Under the pieces are notes generated by a model that worked only from the letters and a program-made list of their open reading frames with translations, did not search any database and was not told the DNA's origin. Of a DNA stretch of 64,000 nt, positions 55,933 through 64,000 are shown piece after piece. The position numbers and the translations under genes are program-made. Source of the DNA: JARFVT01 sp036677425 (GTDB taxonomy: Bacteria > Pseudomonadota > Alphaproteobacteria > UBA8366 > Aestuariispiraceae); assembly GCA_036677425.1 (NCBI GenBank), contig JARFVT010000011.1, positions 78,777 through 142,776 on the forward strand, in the 5' to 3' direction. How positions within the stretch are numbered: the first letter of the stretch is position 1; every line of letters begins with the position of its first letter.

Positions 55933-56724
55933 TCATTCATTTATGATTTCTATTTTATTTCTTGATGCCATATAGATTTGTTCTAATTCACGAAAAATTG
56001 CATCAATATGCGCTGCTTGATTACTATTTATACTATTTACTTTATCTTGCCCTAAAATATTTGATAGCTCGCTTATCATTTTTAATGATTCGTTTTGTGC
56101 GGTAATAGACATTTTAACCAATGATAAATCGCGACCAAAAAATACGCCAACATTGCCTAATATTCTATTTAATTCACTAAATAAAATTATTGCCTTTGAT
56201 TTGTCATAAAGTGATAATTGCTTATCATTATTGACTGGTGCAATGTCAATATTATTTTTATCTTCATTAAATATTGTTTCAATTTGCTCAAATAGCTGGT
56301 TAATTCTTACGGTTTCAGAACTAAGCTCTTTGCTTTTTATATTTTTATTAATATCGTCAATAAAGCTCTTAATTAGAATATTTAACTTTTTTAATGCTGA
56401 ATTTTCCTCAATAATTCCTTGGGTTATATCAATATTATTTTTTACACCCATTTGTTTTTTATTTTTGATAGCTATATTGCCAGTATTCGACATATTGCGA
56501 TATATTTGCCCTTTATCATCAAATTTTAATTGACCGTTTTCAATTGCCACCATTATGCGCTTTGCTTTGCTTGAAATATTAAGCTCAACAGCGGGATTTA
56601 TATTGGGTTTTCCTGCAGCATATTTTTTTTGTTGGTTATTTTTTTTTTGTAGCTGTATCGGCGGCTGTTGCGATACGGATGATCCGATCGAGCCACCTAA
56701 TAGCGATTTCATCGCCTCAAGCAT
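55933..56724 (-). CDS. Protein of unknown function
   Basis: 263 aa, rich in Asn, Lys, Ile and Gln, with a Gln-rich stretch near residues 19-33. Residues ~45-60 (NPAVELNISSKAKRIMVAIENG) are a conserved-looking segment, and the rest has long helical stretches (IEENSALKKLNILIKSFIDDI). No signal peptide or enzymatic motif. Coding is supported by length and composition. No function assigned. Confidence 0.55.
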   Translation of the reverse strand: MLEAMKSLLGGSIGSSVSQQPPIQLQKKNNQQKKYAAGKPNINPAVELNISSKAKRIMVAIENGQLKFDDKGQIYRNMSNTGNIAIKNKKQMGVKNNIDITQGIIEENSALKKLNILIKSFIDDINKNIKSKELSSETVRINQLFEQIETIFNEDKNNIDIAPVNNDKQLSLYDKSKAIILFSELNRILGNVGVFFGRDLSLVKMSITAQNESLKMISELSNILGQDKVNSINSNQAAHIDAIFRELEQIYMASRNKIEIINE

Positions 56725-56982
56725 TAACCATCCTTTAAAGTAATATAAAAATATTATTCGTTATGGCTAATGCATTTTTTATACCAAAAATCATATGAGG
56801 TATCTATTTGATTTTTAATAATTTTTTTATGATTGAGGTTATTTCAACAAAGAATAAATTAAATTTTACTATAATTATTGATGATTGGGGTAAATTTTAC
56901 CACCAGTGATTTTAATAAATTTATTTAATTTATCAATCTTGCCATTGCGGCATGCGATATGTTGGGTTATATGCAATATACC

Positions 56983-57651
56983 ATGATTTTATTTTATCAC
57001 CTTTGGATATCACCCGCTTGTCGCAAAGTTCGCTTGATGATGGGCGAAAAAAATATAGAATTTGAACTGAAGCTAGAAAAAACATGGCAGCGGAACTCTG
57101 ATTTTCTTAACCTTAACCCCAGCGGTGATGTGCCAGTTATAATTGATGAAGACGGTTCGACAATTTGTGGACATCAAGTTATTTGTGAATATTTAGATGA
57201 AATGTACGGCACGCCGTCATTAATTGGCAATGGGGCGGTTGAACGCGCCGAAGTGCGCCGTATTACAGATTGGTTTGACCATAAATTTCAAGAAGAAGTA
57301 ACGGATTATTTAGTTAATGAAAAAATAATGAAACGTTTCCTTGGGCTTGGCGAACCAGATTCAAGTGCTATTCGTGCGGGTCATCGTAATATTAATATTC
57401 ACTTGGAATATATTTCATGGTTGGTTGAGCGCCGTAATTGGCTGGCGGGTAAAGACATTACATTGGCGGATTTAGCTGCAGCAGCACATTTATCTTGTGT
57501 TGATTATTTAGGTGATGTTCCATGGCAAGATCATCCGCATGCAAAAGATTGGTATGCACGCATTAAATCACGACCATCATTCAGGGGTATATTAACCGAC
57601 CATATCCCTGGTGCGCCACCGCCTAAACATTATGCAAATTTAGATTTCTAA
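56983..57651 (+). CDS. Glutathione S-transferase-like protein
   Basis: About 222 aa from ATG 56983 (MILFYHLWISPACRKVRLMM); the frame extends 24 bases upstream without a better ribosome-binding site. N-terminal thioredoxin-like domain has SPACRKVRLMMGEK (Ser/Cys active region), the binding loop GDVPVIID with cis-Pro, and the later DGSTICGHQVICEYLD. The C-terminal helical domain has WLAGKDITLADLAAAA. Function could be detoxification or a disulfide role. Confidence 0.88.
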   Translation: MILFYHLWISPACRKVRLMMGEKNIEFELKLEKTWQRNSDFLNLNPSGDVPVIIDEDGSTICGHQVICEYLDEMYGTPSLIGNGAVERAEVRRITDWFDHKFQEEVTDYLVNEKIMKRFLGLGEPDSSAIRAGHRNINIHLEYISWLVERRNWLAGKDITLADLAAAAHLSCVDYLGDVPWQDHPHAKDWYARIKSRPSFRGILTDHIPGAPPPKHYANLDF

Positions 57652-57686
57652 TATCTTAATTAATTAAATCATACGGTGGTTATAAA

Positions 57687-58577
57687 ATGCAAAAATTTAA
57701 TGACAAAAAATTCTTTTGTTTTGGCCTCGGTTATAGTGCCAAATATTTAGCGCAGCAATTATTAAAAGATGGCTGGCATGTGATTGGGACTTGCCGTGAT
57801 ATTCAACAAAAAAAATCCTTAGAAGCCGAAGGATTTGAGATGTATATCTTCAACGGTCATGAGCCAATGGAAAATGCCCATGAAATATTAAGTGGTGTAA
57901 CCCATCTTTTAAGCTCTGTTCCAACCGATAATATAACTGCAGACCCTGTTTTGGAATATCATTTTGATGATATTTCTGATATATTGCCATTAAAATGGGT
58001 TGGTTATTTATCGACAACTGGTGTTTATGGCGATAGAAAAGGGGCGATGGTTGATGAAACATCGCCATTAGAACCAACGGGGCAACGTGGTTGTCGCCGT
58101 GTTACAGCTGAAGCGCGCTGGATGGATCTATGGTGGGATAATGAATTGCCAGTGCATTGTTTTAGACTGGCATCAATTTATGGTCATGGGAAATCAGCCA
58201 TTGATGCGGTTAAATCATTACGCGCCAAACGCATTAATAAAGCAGGACAAATATTTAGCCGCATTCATGTGGCTGATATTGCACAAATATTATATGCATC
58301 GATGAAAAACCCACATGCAGGGCGTATTTATAATTGTTGCGATGATAACCCTGCGCCAGCCGAAGAAGTAATTGCCTATGCTTGTGAAATGTTGGGCTAT
58401 GCACCATTGCCATTGATTGATTTTGATGATTCTAACCTATCTGAAATGGCAAAAAGCTTTTATCTTGATAATAAACTTGTTTCAAATCAACGTATAAAAA
58501 AAGAACTTGGGATAAACTTACTTTGGCCCAGTTATAAAGATGGATTATCTAATATAATAAACTCTATAAAATATTAA
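57687..58577 (+). CDS. NAD(P)-binding epimerase-like protein (YeeZ type)
   Basis: 296 aa. It has an N-terminal nucleotide-binding fold (FCFGLGYSAKYLAQQLLKDGWHV) and the middle stretch WVGYLSTTGVYGDRKGAMVDETSP. The degenerate YxxxK site is not obvious, unlike true sugar epimerases. It is the YeeZ-type putative reductase or epimerase, substrate unknown. It follows the GST gene. Confidence 0.85.
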   Translation: MQKFNDKKFFCFGLGYSAKYLAQQLLKDGWHVIGTCRDIQQKKSLEAEGFEMYIFNGHEPMENAHEILSGVTHLLSSVPTDNITADPVLEYHFDDISDILPLKWVGYLSTTGVYGDRKGAMVDETSPLEPTGQRGCRRVTAEARWMDLWWDNELPVHCFRLASIYGHGKSAIDAVKSLRAKRINKAGQIFSRIHVADIAQILYASMKNPHAGRIYNCCDDNPAPAEEVIAYACEMLGYAPLPLIDFDDSNLSEMAKSFYLDNKLVSNQRIKKELGINLLWPSYKDGLSNIINSIKY

Positions 58578-58698
58578 AATATTAATTAAATTATTATTAT
58601 AATGGATGTTAAAATTTGTAACTATCATTATGTTGTGTAATTATTAACAAAATTAATATTAATTATAAAATAATCATATATAATATTTAGAAAGCATA

Positions 58699-59880
58699 GT
58701 GCAAATAATGCAAAGCATACAAGAAAACTCTAAACCTGTTGTCCTGCAGCTGTTACCAAATTTGGGACAAGGCGGAGTTGAGCGCACGACAGTTGATATA
58801 GCAGAATCATTACAGAAAAATGGCTTTCAAGCAATTGTGGTGTCAAATGGTGGTGCAATGACATATGAATTAAGCCGCACGGGTGCGGCGCATATTTTAT
58901 TGCCTGTTGATACTAAAAACCCTTTTAAAATTATGCGTAATATTAAAAAACTTACGAAAGCCATAAAAAAACATAATGTGGATATATTGCATGTAAGAAG
59001 CAGAGCCCCAGCGTGGAGCGCATATTTTGCAGCAAAAAAGGCTGGAATTCCATTAGTAACAACTTTTCATGGCGCATATAAAGTTGGTTGGTTTTTTAAA
59101 AAACTATATAATGCAATAATGTTAAAAGGCGATTTGGTGATCGCCAATAGCAAATTTATTAAAAAACATATAGACGATAATTATAAATCGTCCATAACCC
59201 CCATTCGGGTTATACCGCGCGGGGTTAATATAAATTATTTTGACCCACAAAAAGTACCAGCCCAACGGGTTATTAAGCTGACAACAACATGGCGGTTGCC
59301 CGACGGCGTGCCTATTGTAATGCTACCAGGCCGATTGAGTAGAGGTAAGGGCCAATTATTGCTTATAAAGGCTTTGGCAAAGCTTAAACGTGAAGTTCGT
59401 TGCTTGTTGGTTGGCTCTTCTCAAGGACGTGATAGATATATTAATGAAATAGAACGGTTGGTTGCAAAATTAAATTTAACTAACAGCGTCCATATAATTG
59501 AAGATTGCCGCGATATGCCTGCCGCTTTTAAATTGGCCGATGTCATCGTCTCTGCATCAACCAAGCCAGAGTCATTTGGCCGTATAACAATAGAAGGACA
59601 AGCCATGGGGCGGCCTGTAGTTGCACCAAATCACGGCGGCGCACCTGAGCAAATATTGCTTCATGAAACAGGGTGGTTATATAAACCATGCGATGTTGAT
59701 GATTTAGCCGAGAAGCTGGATATGGCATTATCATTGAATGAAACAGAACGGCATAAATTACATAAATTATGCATTAAAAATGTTCGTGATAATTTTACTA
59801 ATGATCTAATGTGTGAAAGAACATTGGATGTTTATCGGGAGCTTTTAAAAAAGCCACGAGACCAAATGAAAGCCGATTAG
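58699..59880 (+). CDS. Glycosyltransferase family 4 (GT-B)
   Basis: 393 aa, starting GTG 58699 or ATG 58708 (both plausible; AGAAAG lies upstream). It has NLGQGGVERTTVDIAESL near residue 20, the later GT4 region MLPGRLSRGKGQLLLIKAL near residue 211, and ESFGRITIEGQAMGRPVVAPNHGGAPE with the EX7E pattern near residue 295. It probably adds a sugar to LPS core or a surface polysaccharide. It overlaps the next gene (TAGTG). Confidence 0.92.
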   Translation: MQIMQSIQENSKPVVLQLLPNLGQGGVERTTVDIAESLQKNGFQAIVVSNGGAMTYELSRTGAAHILLPVDTKNPFKIMRNIKKLTKAIKKHNVDILHVRSRAPAWSAYFAAKKAGIPLVTTFHGAYKVGWFFKKLYNAIMLKGDLVIANSKFIKKHIDDNYKSSITPIRVIPRGVNINYFDPQKVPAQRVIKLTTTWRLPDGVPIVMLPGRLSRGKGQLLLIKALAKLKREVRCLLVGSSQGRDRYINEIERLVAKLNLTNSVHIIEDCRDMPAAFKLADVIVSASTKPESFGRITIEGQAMGRPVVAPNHGGAPEQILLHETGWLYKPCDVDDLAEKLDMALSLNETERHKLHKLCIKNVRDNFTNDLMCERTLDVYRELLKKPRDQMKAD

Positions 59881-60815
59881 TGCCGATAAATATATTAATA
59901 ATTAAATTAAGCGCTCTTGGTGATTTTGTACAAGCATTTCCAGCTTTTCAGGCGATAAGAAAGCATCACCCAACCGCGCATATAAGCTTACTTACGACAA
60001 ATCCATTCGTTGAATTAGCAAAAAAAACAAGCTGGTTCGATGCTATATATATAGATAAAAGACCAAAAATATATGATATCACCGCCATATTAAAATTACG
60101 TAATTTTTTTATATCAGGCAAATTTGACCGTATATACGACTTGCAAACTAATGACCGCACATCTGCATATAGAAAATTATTTTACCCGCAAAAACCCGAA
60201 TGGTCTGGCATAGCTAGAGGTTGCTCACACCCGCATCTAAACCCTAATCGCGATAATATGCATAGCCTATCGCGTCAAGCCGAACAATTGCAAGCTGCGG
60301 GCATAAATAATATGCCAATGGTGGATATGTCATGGCTTAAAGGCAATGGCTGCGATATGTTGCCAAATAAGCCATTTATTTTATTAATTCCAGGCGGCGC
60401 GGCGCACAGACTTGATAAAAGATGGCCCGCCAAATATTTTGCCGAATTGGCGTGTTTATTAGTGGATAACGGTTTTATTCCCGTGATAATCGGCACAAAA
60501 CATGAGCGAGAGGCCGCAAAAATAATTAAAAAATCATGCCCAAAGGCTTATGATCTTATTGATAAAACCAGCATATTTGATTTAGCGACGCTTGTCTTTA
60601 ATGCCATTGCTGCTGTCGGTAACGATACGGGGCCAATGCATTTGTCGGCAATGGTTGGCTGCCCATCTTTGGTTTTATATTCAAATGCATCGAACCCTGA
60701 TCTTTGTGGGCAACATGGTGCAATGGTCGATATATTAAAAATTGATGATTTGCATTCATTAAAGCTTGATAAAGTTTGGCAACATCTTAAAAAATTGATT
60801 AATTATGATGTTTAA
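59880..60815 (+). CDS. Glycosyltransferase family 9 (heptosyltransferase-like)
   Basis: 311 aa, GTG start sharing one base with the preceding stop (TAGTG). It has LIIKLSALGDFVQAFPAFQAI at the N-terminus, the sugar-nucleotide region ILLIPGGAAHRLDKRWPAKYFAEL near residue 166, and VGNDTGPMHLSAMVGCPSLVLYS near 245. It resembles LPS heptosyltransferases (WaaC/F-type). It is translated with the GT4 enzyme, so the pair likely builds the same glycan. Confidence 0.93.
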   Translation: MPINILIIKLSALGDFVQAFPAFQAIRKHHPTAHISLLTTNPFVELAKKTSWFDAIYIDKRPKIYDITAILKLRNFFISGKFDRIYDLQTNDRTSAYRKLFYPQKPEWSGIARGCSHPHLNPNRDNMHSLSRQAEQLQAAGINNMPMVDMSWLKGNGCDMLPNKPFILLIPGGAAHRLDKRWPAKYFAELACLLVDNGFIPVIIGTKHEREAAKIIKKSCPKAYDLIDKTSIFDLATLVFNAIAAVGNDTGPMHLSAMVGCPSLVLYSNASNPDLCGQHGAMVDILKIDDLHSLKLDKVWQHLKKLINYDV

Positions 60816-60964
60816 ATTAAAAAATCTGTATATTTTATGGCTATGAGGTTGCAGCAGCTTAATCTTTACGCTAAAAATTGCCATATTTGATGATTTTAAT
60901 CGAAAGTATATTGTCGGGCTTAGTAAAAGCTATTTAAGCCAGCTATTTAAAAAAGGGTGAAGAT

Positions 60965-62938
60965 ATGGTTGCAATCATGCTTCCGGATGGCAGTTTACGC
61001 CAATATGACGGTGATATAACTGGTTTTGAAATTGCAAAATCAATCGGTTCAGGGCTGGCAAAGGCCGCCGTGATGGTTCGTGTCAATGATGAGGATTGGG
61101 ATTTATCAAGGCTGATAACCGTTGATAGTAATGTTGCTATTATCACCAAAGACAGCCAAGAGGCATTGGAATTATTGCGCCATGATTGCGCCCATATTTT
61201 GGCGGAGGCAGTGCAAGAATTATTTCCCGATACACAAATAACCTTTGGCCCTTCAACCGAAGATGGTTTTTATTATGATTTCCACCGCGCCAAGGCTTTT
61301 TCCAGTGATGATTTCCCAGCTATAGAAAAGAAAATGGCAGAAATTATTGATCGCAACGAAGAAATAACCAGAGAAATTTGGTCAAAATCAGATGCTGTTG
61401 ATTATTTTACGCAAATAAATGAAAATTTTAAAGCCGAATGGGTGCAAGAATTACCCGATGACGGTGAAATAACGGTTTATCGCCAAGGTAATTGGCTGGA
61501 TCTGTGCAAAGGGCCGCATTTGCCCTCTACTGGAAAGGTTGGCAAGGCCTTTAAATTAATGAAACTTGCTGGTGCTTATTGGCGTGGTTTGTCGTCAAAC
61601 CCACAATTACAACGTATTTACGGTACTTGTTGGCGCACACCAAAAGAACTAAAGGCATATTTAACAAGATTAGAAGAGGCAGAAAAACGAGATCACCGGA
61701 AGATAGGCCGCGAACTTGATTTATTCCACTTGCAAGAAGAAGCCATGGGATCGATCTTTTGGCATCCAAAGGGCTGGACAATATATCGTATGTGCGAAAC
61801 ATATATGCGTAATAGGTTGGAAGCGGCAGATTATGTTGAGGTGAGAACCCCGCAATTGATTGACCGTAAATTATGGGAAAAATCGGGCCATTGGGAAAAA
61901 TTTAGAGAGGCAATGTTCGTTGCTGAAGTTGATGAAGGCAATGAAAATGCCGCTACTGATGATAATAATAATGATAATGGGGCAAAAGCCAATAAACGTT
62001 CGCTGGCTTTAAAGCCAATGAACTGCCCCGCCCATGTGCAAATTTTCCGCCAAGGCATAACCAGTTATAAAGATTTACCCCTGCGCATGGCTGAATTTGG
62101 TTCTTGCCATCGTTATGAACCGCATGGCGCATTGCATGGCATTATGCGGGTGCGAGCTTTTACCCAAGATGACGCACATATATTCTGCACCGAAGATCAA
62201 ATTATTTCGGAAACTAAACAATTTTGTGATTTGTTATTATCGGTTTATAAGGATTTTGGCTTTGATCAGGTATCGGTTAAATTTTCTGACAGGCCAGAAA
62301 TTCGCGCTGGTGCGGATGCCACATGGGACAAGGCAGAAAATGCCTTGAAAGAAGCAACAATCGCTGCTGGGCTTGATTTTACTTTAAATCCTGGTGAAGG
62401 TGCATTTTATGGGCCGAAGCTTGAATTTGTCTTGCGCGATGCCATCGGTCGCGATTGGCAATGTGGCACATTACAAGTAGATTTTGTTTTACCAGAGAGG
62501 CTTGATGCCAGCTATATTGGCGAAGATGGCGCGAAACATCGGCCTGTTATGTTGCATCGTGCTATTTTAGGGTCATTTGAACGCTTCATCGGTATTTTAA
62601 TCGAACAATATGCGGGCAAATTTCCCATGTGGTTAACCCCAACCCATGCGGTTGTCGCAACAATCACCGATAGTGCCAAAGATTATGCCATTGAAATCAC
62701 GCAAAAATTACGTAAAGCAGGCTTAAGGGTTGAGGCGGATATAAGAAATGAAAAAATAAACTATAAAATTAGAGAGCATTCGGTTAAAAAAATACCAGTA
62801 ATTCTTGTGGTTGGCGCGCGTGAGGCCGATGAAGGAAGCGTTGCCATCAGGCGGCTTGGCGGCAAACAACAAGAAATAATGTCGATTGAAGATGCGATCG
62901 AAATGCTATCTAACGAAGCAAAAATGCCTAATAGTTAG
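60965..62938 (+). CDS. thrS: Threonyl-tRNA synthetase
   Basis: 657 aa. It has an N-terminal TGS domain (VAIMLPDGSLRQYDGDI), an editing domain with HDCAHILAEAVQELF, the class II core with the zinc cysteine in LALKPMNCPAHVQIF and motif 2 FGSCHRYEPHGALHGIMRVRAFTQDDAH, motif 3 RAILGSFERFIGILIEQYAG, and the anticodon-binding C-terminus. A low-complexity Asp/Asn insert (ENAATDDNNNDNGAKANK) sits between motif 1 and the zinc cysteine. It is upstream of infC, the usual order. Confidence 0.96.
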   Translation: MVAIMLPDGSLRQYDGDITGFEIAKSIGSGLAKAAVMVRVNDEDWDLSRLITVDSNVAIITKDSQEALELLRHDCAHILAEAVQELFPDTQITFGPSTEDGFYYDFHRAKAFSSDDFPAIEKKMAEIIDRNEEITREIWSKSDAVDYFTQINENFKAEWVQELPDDGEITVYRQGNWLDLCKGPHLPSTGKVGKAFKLMKLAGAYWRGLSSNPQLQRIYGTCWRTPKELKAYLTRLEEAEKRDHRKIGRELDLFHLQEEAMGSIFWHPKGWTIYRMCETYMRNRLEAADYVEVRTPQLIDRKLWEKSGHWEKFREAMFVAEVDEGNENAATDDNNNDNGAKANKRSLALKPMNCPAHVQIFRQGITSYKDLPLRMAEFGSCHRYEPHGALHGIMRVRAFTQDDAHIFCTEDQIISETKQFCDLLLSVYKDFGFDQVSVKFSDRPEIRAGADATWDKAENALKEATIAAGLDFTLNPGEGAFYGPKLEFVLRDAIGRDWQCGTLQVDFVLPERLDASYIGEDGAKHRPVMLHRAILGSFERFIGILIEQYAGKFPMWLTPTHAVVATITDSAKDYAIEITQKLRKAGLRVEADIRNEKINYKIREHSVKKIPVILVVGAREADEGSVAIRRLGGKQQEIMSIEDAIEMLSNEAKMPNS

Positions 62939-63073
62939 TTTTTAAACTATATATATATTTATAAAGCATGGATTTACTAATTTATAAATTTATGTTTAAT
63001 TATTAAAATCATAGATTTTGGTTGTTTGAAATATTTGTTTTGATAAACCATATGAATAATCTATATTAACCTA

Positions 63074-63123
63074 GGGCATAAGCCCGTAACTTTGAAATAA
63101 TTGACCATGAAGGTCAAAGGAGG
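63074..63123 (+). promoter_or_regulatory. infC leader hairpins and Shine-Dalgarno
   Basis: GGGC/GCCC at 63074-63085 and TTGACC/GGTCAA around an ATGAA loop at 63101-63117 lie immediately before AAAGGAGG (63117-63123), 6 bases before the ATA start of infC. The stem next to the ribosome site may modulate infC translation. Confidence 0.6.
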
Positions 63124-63129
63124 CTTAGA

Positions 63130-63672
63130 ATACGTCGTCCCCAACATGCTTCCGCGCCGGTTAAAGATGGCCCGCGTGCGAACAAAACAATCGAAGCAAA
63201 AGAATGCCGATTGATCGATGAAAATGGTGAAAATGGTGGTGTTGTCTTGGTGAAAGATGCCATTGAACGCGCATTGAATGTGGGTTTAGATTTGGTGGAA
63301 ATATCACCTAACGCCAAACCGCCCGTATGTAAAATCATGGATCTTGGCAAATATAAATATGAATTGCAAAAACGCAAAAACGAAGCCAAGAAAAAACAAA
63401 AAATAATCGAGATCAAGGAATTAAAATTCCGACCTAATATTGATCAACATGATTATGAAGTTAAAATGAAATCGATGAATAAATTCATTGGTGAAGGCGA
63501 TAAAGTCAAGGTTACCTTGCGTTTTCGTGGGCGCGAAATGGCGCATCAAAATTTGGGGATGAAGGTTTTATTGCGGGTTCGCGATGAAATGAAAGACAAA
63601 GCCAAGGTTGAACAAATGCCAAGCATGGAAGGCCGCCAAATGACCATGGTATTAGGACCAATCGCGACGTAA
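63130..63672 (+). CDS. infC: Translation initiation factor IF-3, ATA start
   Basis: 180 aa starting at ATA 63130, not at the first ATG (63220). The strong GGAGG is 6 bases before ATA, and the reading from there, IRRPQHASAPVKDGPRANKTI, is the alphaproteobacterial IF3 N-terminus; starting at the ATG would lose 30 residues. It has LVEISPNAKPPVCKIMDLGKYKYELQKR, and the C-terminal domain KVTLRFRGREMAHQNLGM. IF3 discriminates start codons and represses its own message in E. coli, where infC begins with AUU; a rare start here suggests the same control. rpmI and rplT do not follow within 330 bases. Confidence 0.93.
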   Translation: MRRPQHASAPVKDGPRANKTIEAKECRLIDENGENGGVVLVKDAIERALNVGLDLVEISPNAKPPVCKIMDLGKYKYELQKRKNEAKKKQKIIEIKELKFRPNIDQHDYEVKMKSMNKFIGEGDKVKVTLRFRGREMAHQNLGMKVLLRVRDEMKDKAKVEQMPSMEGRQMTMVLGPIAT

Positions 63673-64000
63673 GATATTTGTTGGGTATGGTTATATTCTA
63701 CGCCTAACGCACCGTCGTGGTATTTTTTATTATTACGCAAACGCGTCGTCGCAACTTCGTTGCTCGGGGTTTGCTAGCACGATATACGCAAATGACATAG
63801 TTAAAGGCAAACTCCACCAATCACGAAGTGATTGTAAGGGCGACTGCCCGCCGCCGTTAGGCGTAAGATTAGAAAAGATAGCGACTGCCCGCCGCCGTTA
63901 GGCGTAAAATAAGAAAAAGATTTCTTTTTATCGTTGCACTAAGCTGTGGCTCTCGCGTGCTCGCACTTGCTCGCTCTCGCATTTAAGAAATAAATGCTCG
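63673..64000. repeat. Repeat-rich palindromic region after infC
   Basis: No gene seen. Two 27-bp copies of GCGACTGCCCGCCGCCGTTA plus GGCGTAA lie at 63840-63866 and 63881-63907. The reverse complement of the last part, TACGCCTAACG, occurs at 63699-63709, so a repeat arm flanks both sides. Perfect hairpins are GCAAC-TTC-GTTGC at 63751-63763 and CAATCAC-GAA-GTGATTG at 63818-63834. The final stretch (63950-63985) has repeated CTCGC/GCTCGC words. Composition is more GC-rich than the neighbours. Confidence 0.75.

Overview
This is a gene-dense, AT-rich stretch of an alphaproteobacterial chromosome. The lineage call rests on four things: a circularly permuted ssrA (tmRNA) gene, an alpha-type SspB adaptor ending in the ClpX-binding motif, a pyridoxal-phosphate 5-aminolevulinate synthase (C4 heme pathway), and Aap/Bzt-type amino-acid ABC genes. 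The phylum-level call is firm; I cannot name a genus. I found no rRNA or ordinary tRNA gene, complete insertion sequence, phage region or CRISPR array.

Layout. 264-4633 is a general L-amino-acid ABC transporter (aapJQMP). 4832-8743 holds an orphan TAXI-type solute-binding protein followed by a class I ribonucleotide reductase (nrdAB) without ATP-cones. 8848-13334 is a two-gene RND efflux system. 13340-17662 (minus) carries glmM, a bactofilin, trxB, folA and thyA. 17840-18796 holds the permuted ssrA and the adaptor gene sspB side by side, followed by a class I fumarase. 20500-21510 has a small YjfB-like gene and a decayed histidine kinase. 21543-27131 (minus) is an electron-transfer flavoprotein cluster with 3-hydroxyacyl-CoA dehydrogenase and PduO adenosyltransferase. 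27321-29849 has an AEC transporter, gluQ and an AlkA-type glycosylase. 29999-33814 (minus) is a valine-catabolism operon with a MarR/LdtR-like regulator. 34011-39751 carries an S41 protease, a GNAT enzyme, ribokinase, a class III aminotransferase and hemA. 40050-44667 is a polyamine-type ABC transporter (potA-D-B-C order). 44796-44915 is a candidate structured RNA. 44978-52484 is a complete ccmABCDEFGHI cytochrome c maturation locus. 52516-56724 (minus) has an HD-GYP protein, a YqaA-like membrane protein, a lipoprotein, a REC-GGDEF diguanylate cyclase and an unknown protein. 56983-60815 has a GST, an epimerase-like protein and two glycosyltransferases. 60965-63672 is thrS-infC, with infC starting at ATA.

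How the genes work together. The encoded physiology is an aerobic or microaerobic heterotroph that imports amino acids and polyamines, degrades branched-chain amino acids through acyl-CoA intermediates with electrons passing to ETF, and makes heme (hemA) for c-type cytochromes (ccm). The folA/thyA/trxB/nrdAB genes form a deoxynucleotide and thiol-redox theme. GGDEF and HD-GYP proteins imply cyclic-di-GMP signalling.

A recurring theme is short tandem duplication at or near gene 3' ends: KKDS units in sspB, a 24-bp unit in ccmD, a 32-bp hairpin unit starting inside the end of the alkA-like gene, and a 30-bp duplication of the potB end. The most notable items are the ssrA-sspB pairing, the ATA start of infC, the histidine-kinase fossil at 20958-21508 and the orphan RNA upstream of ccmA.
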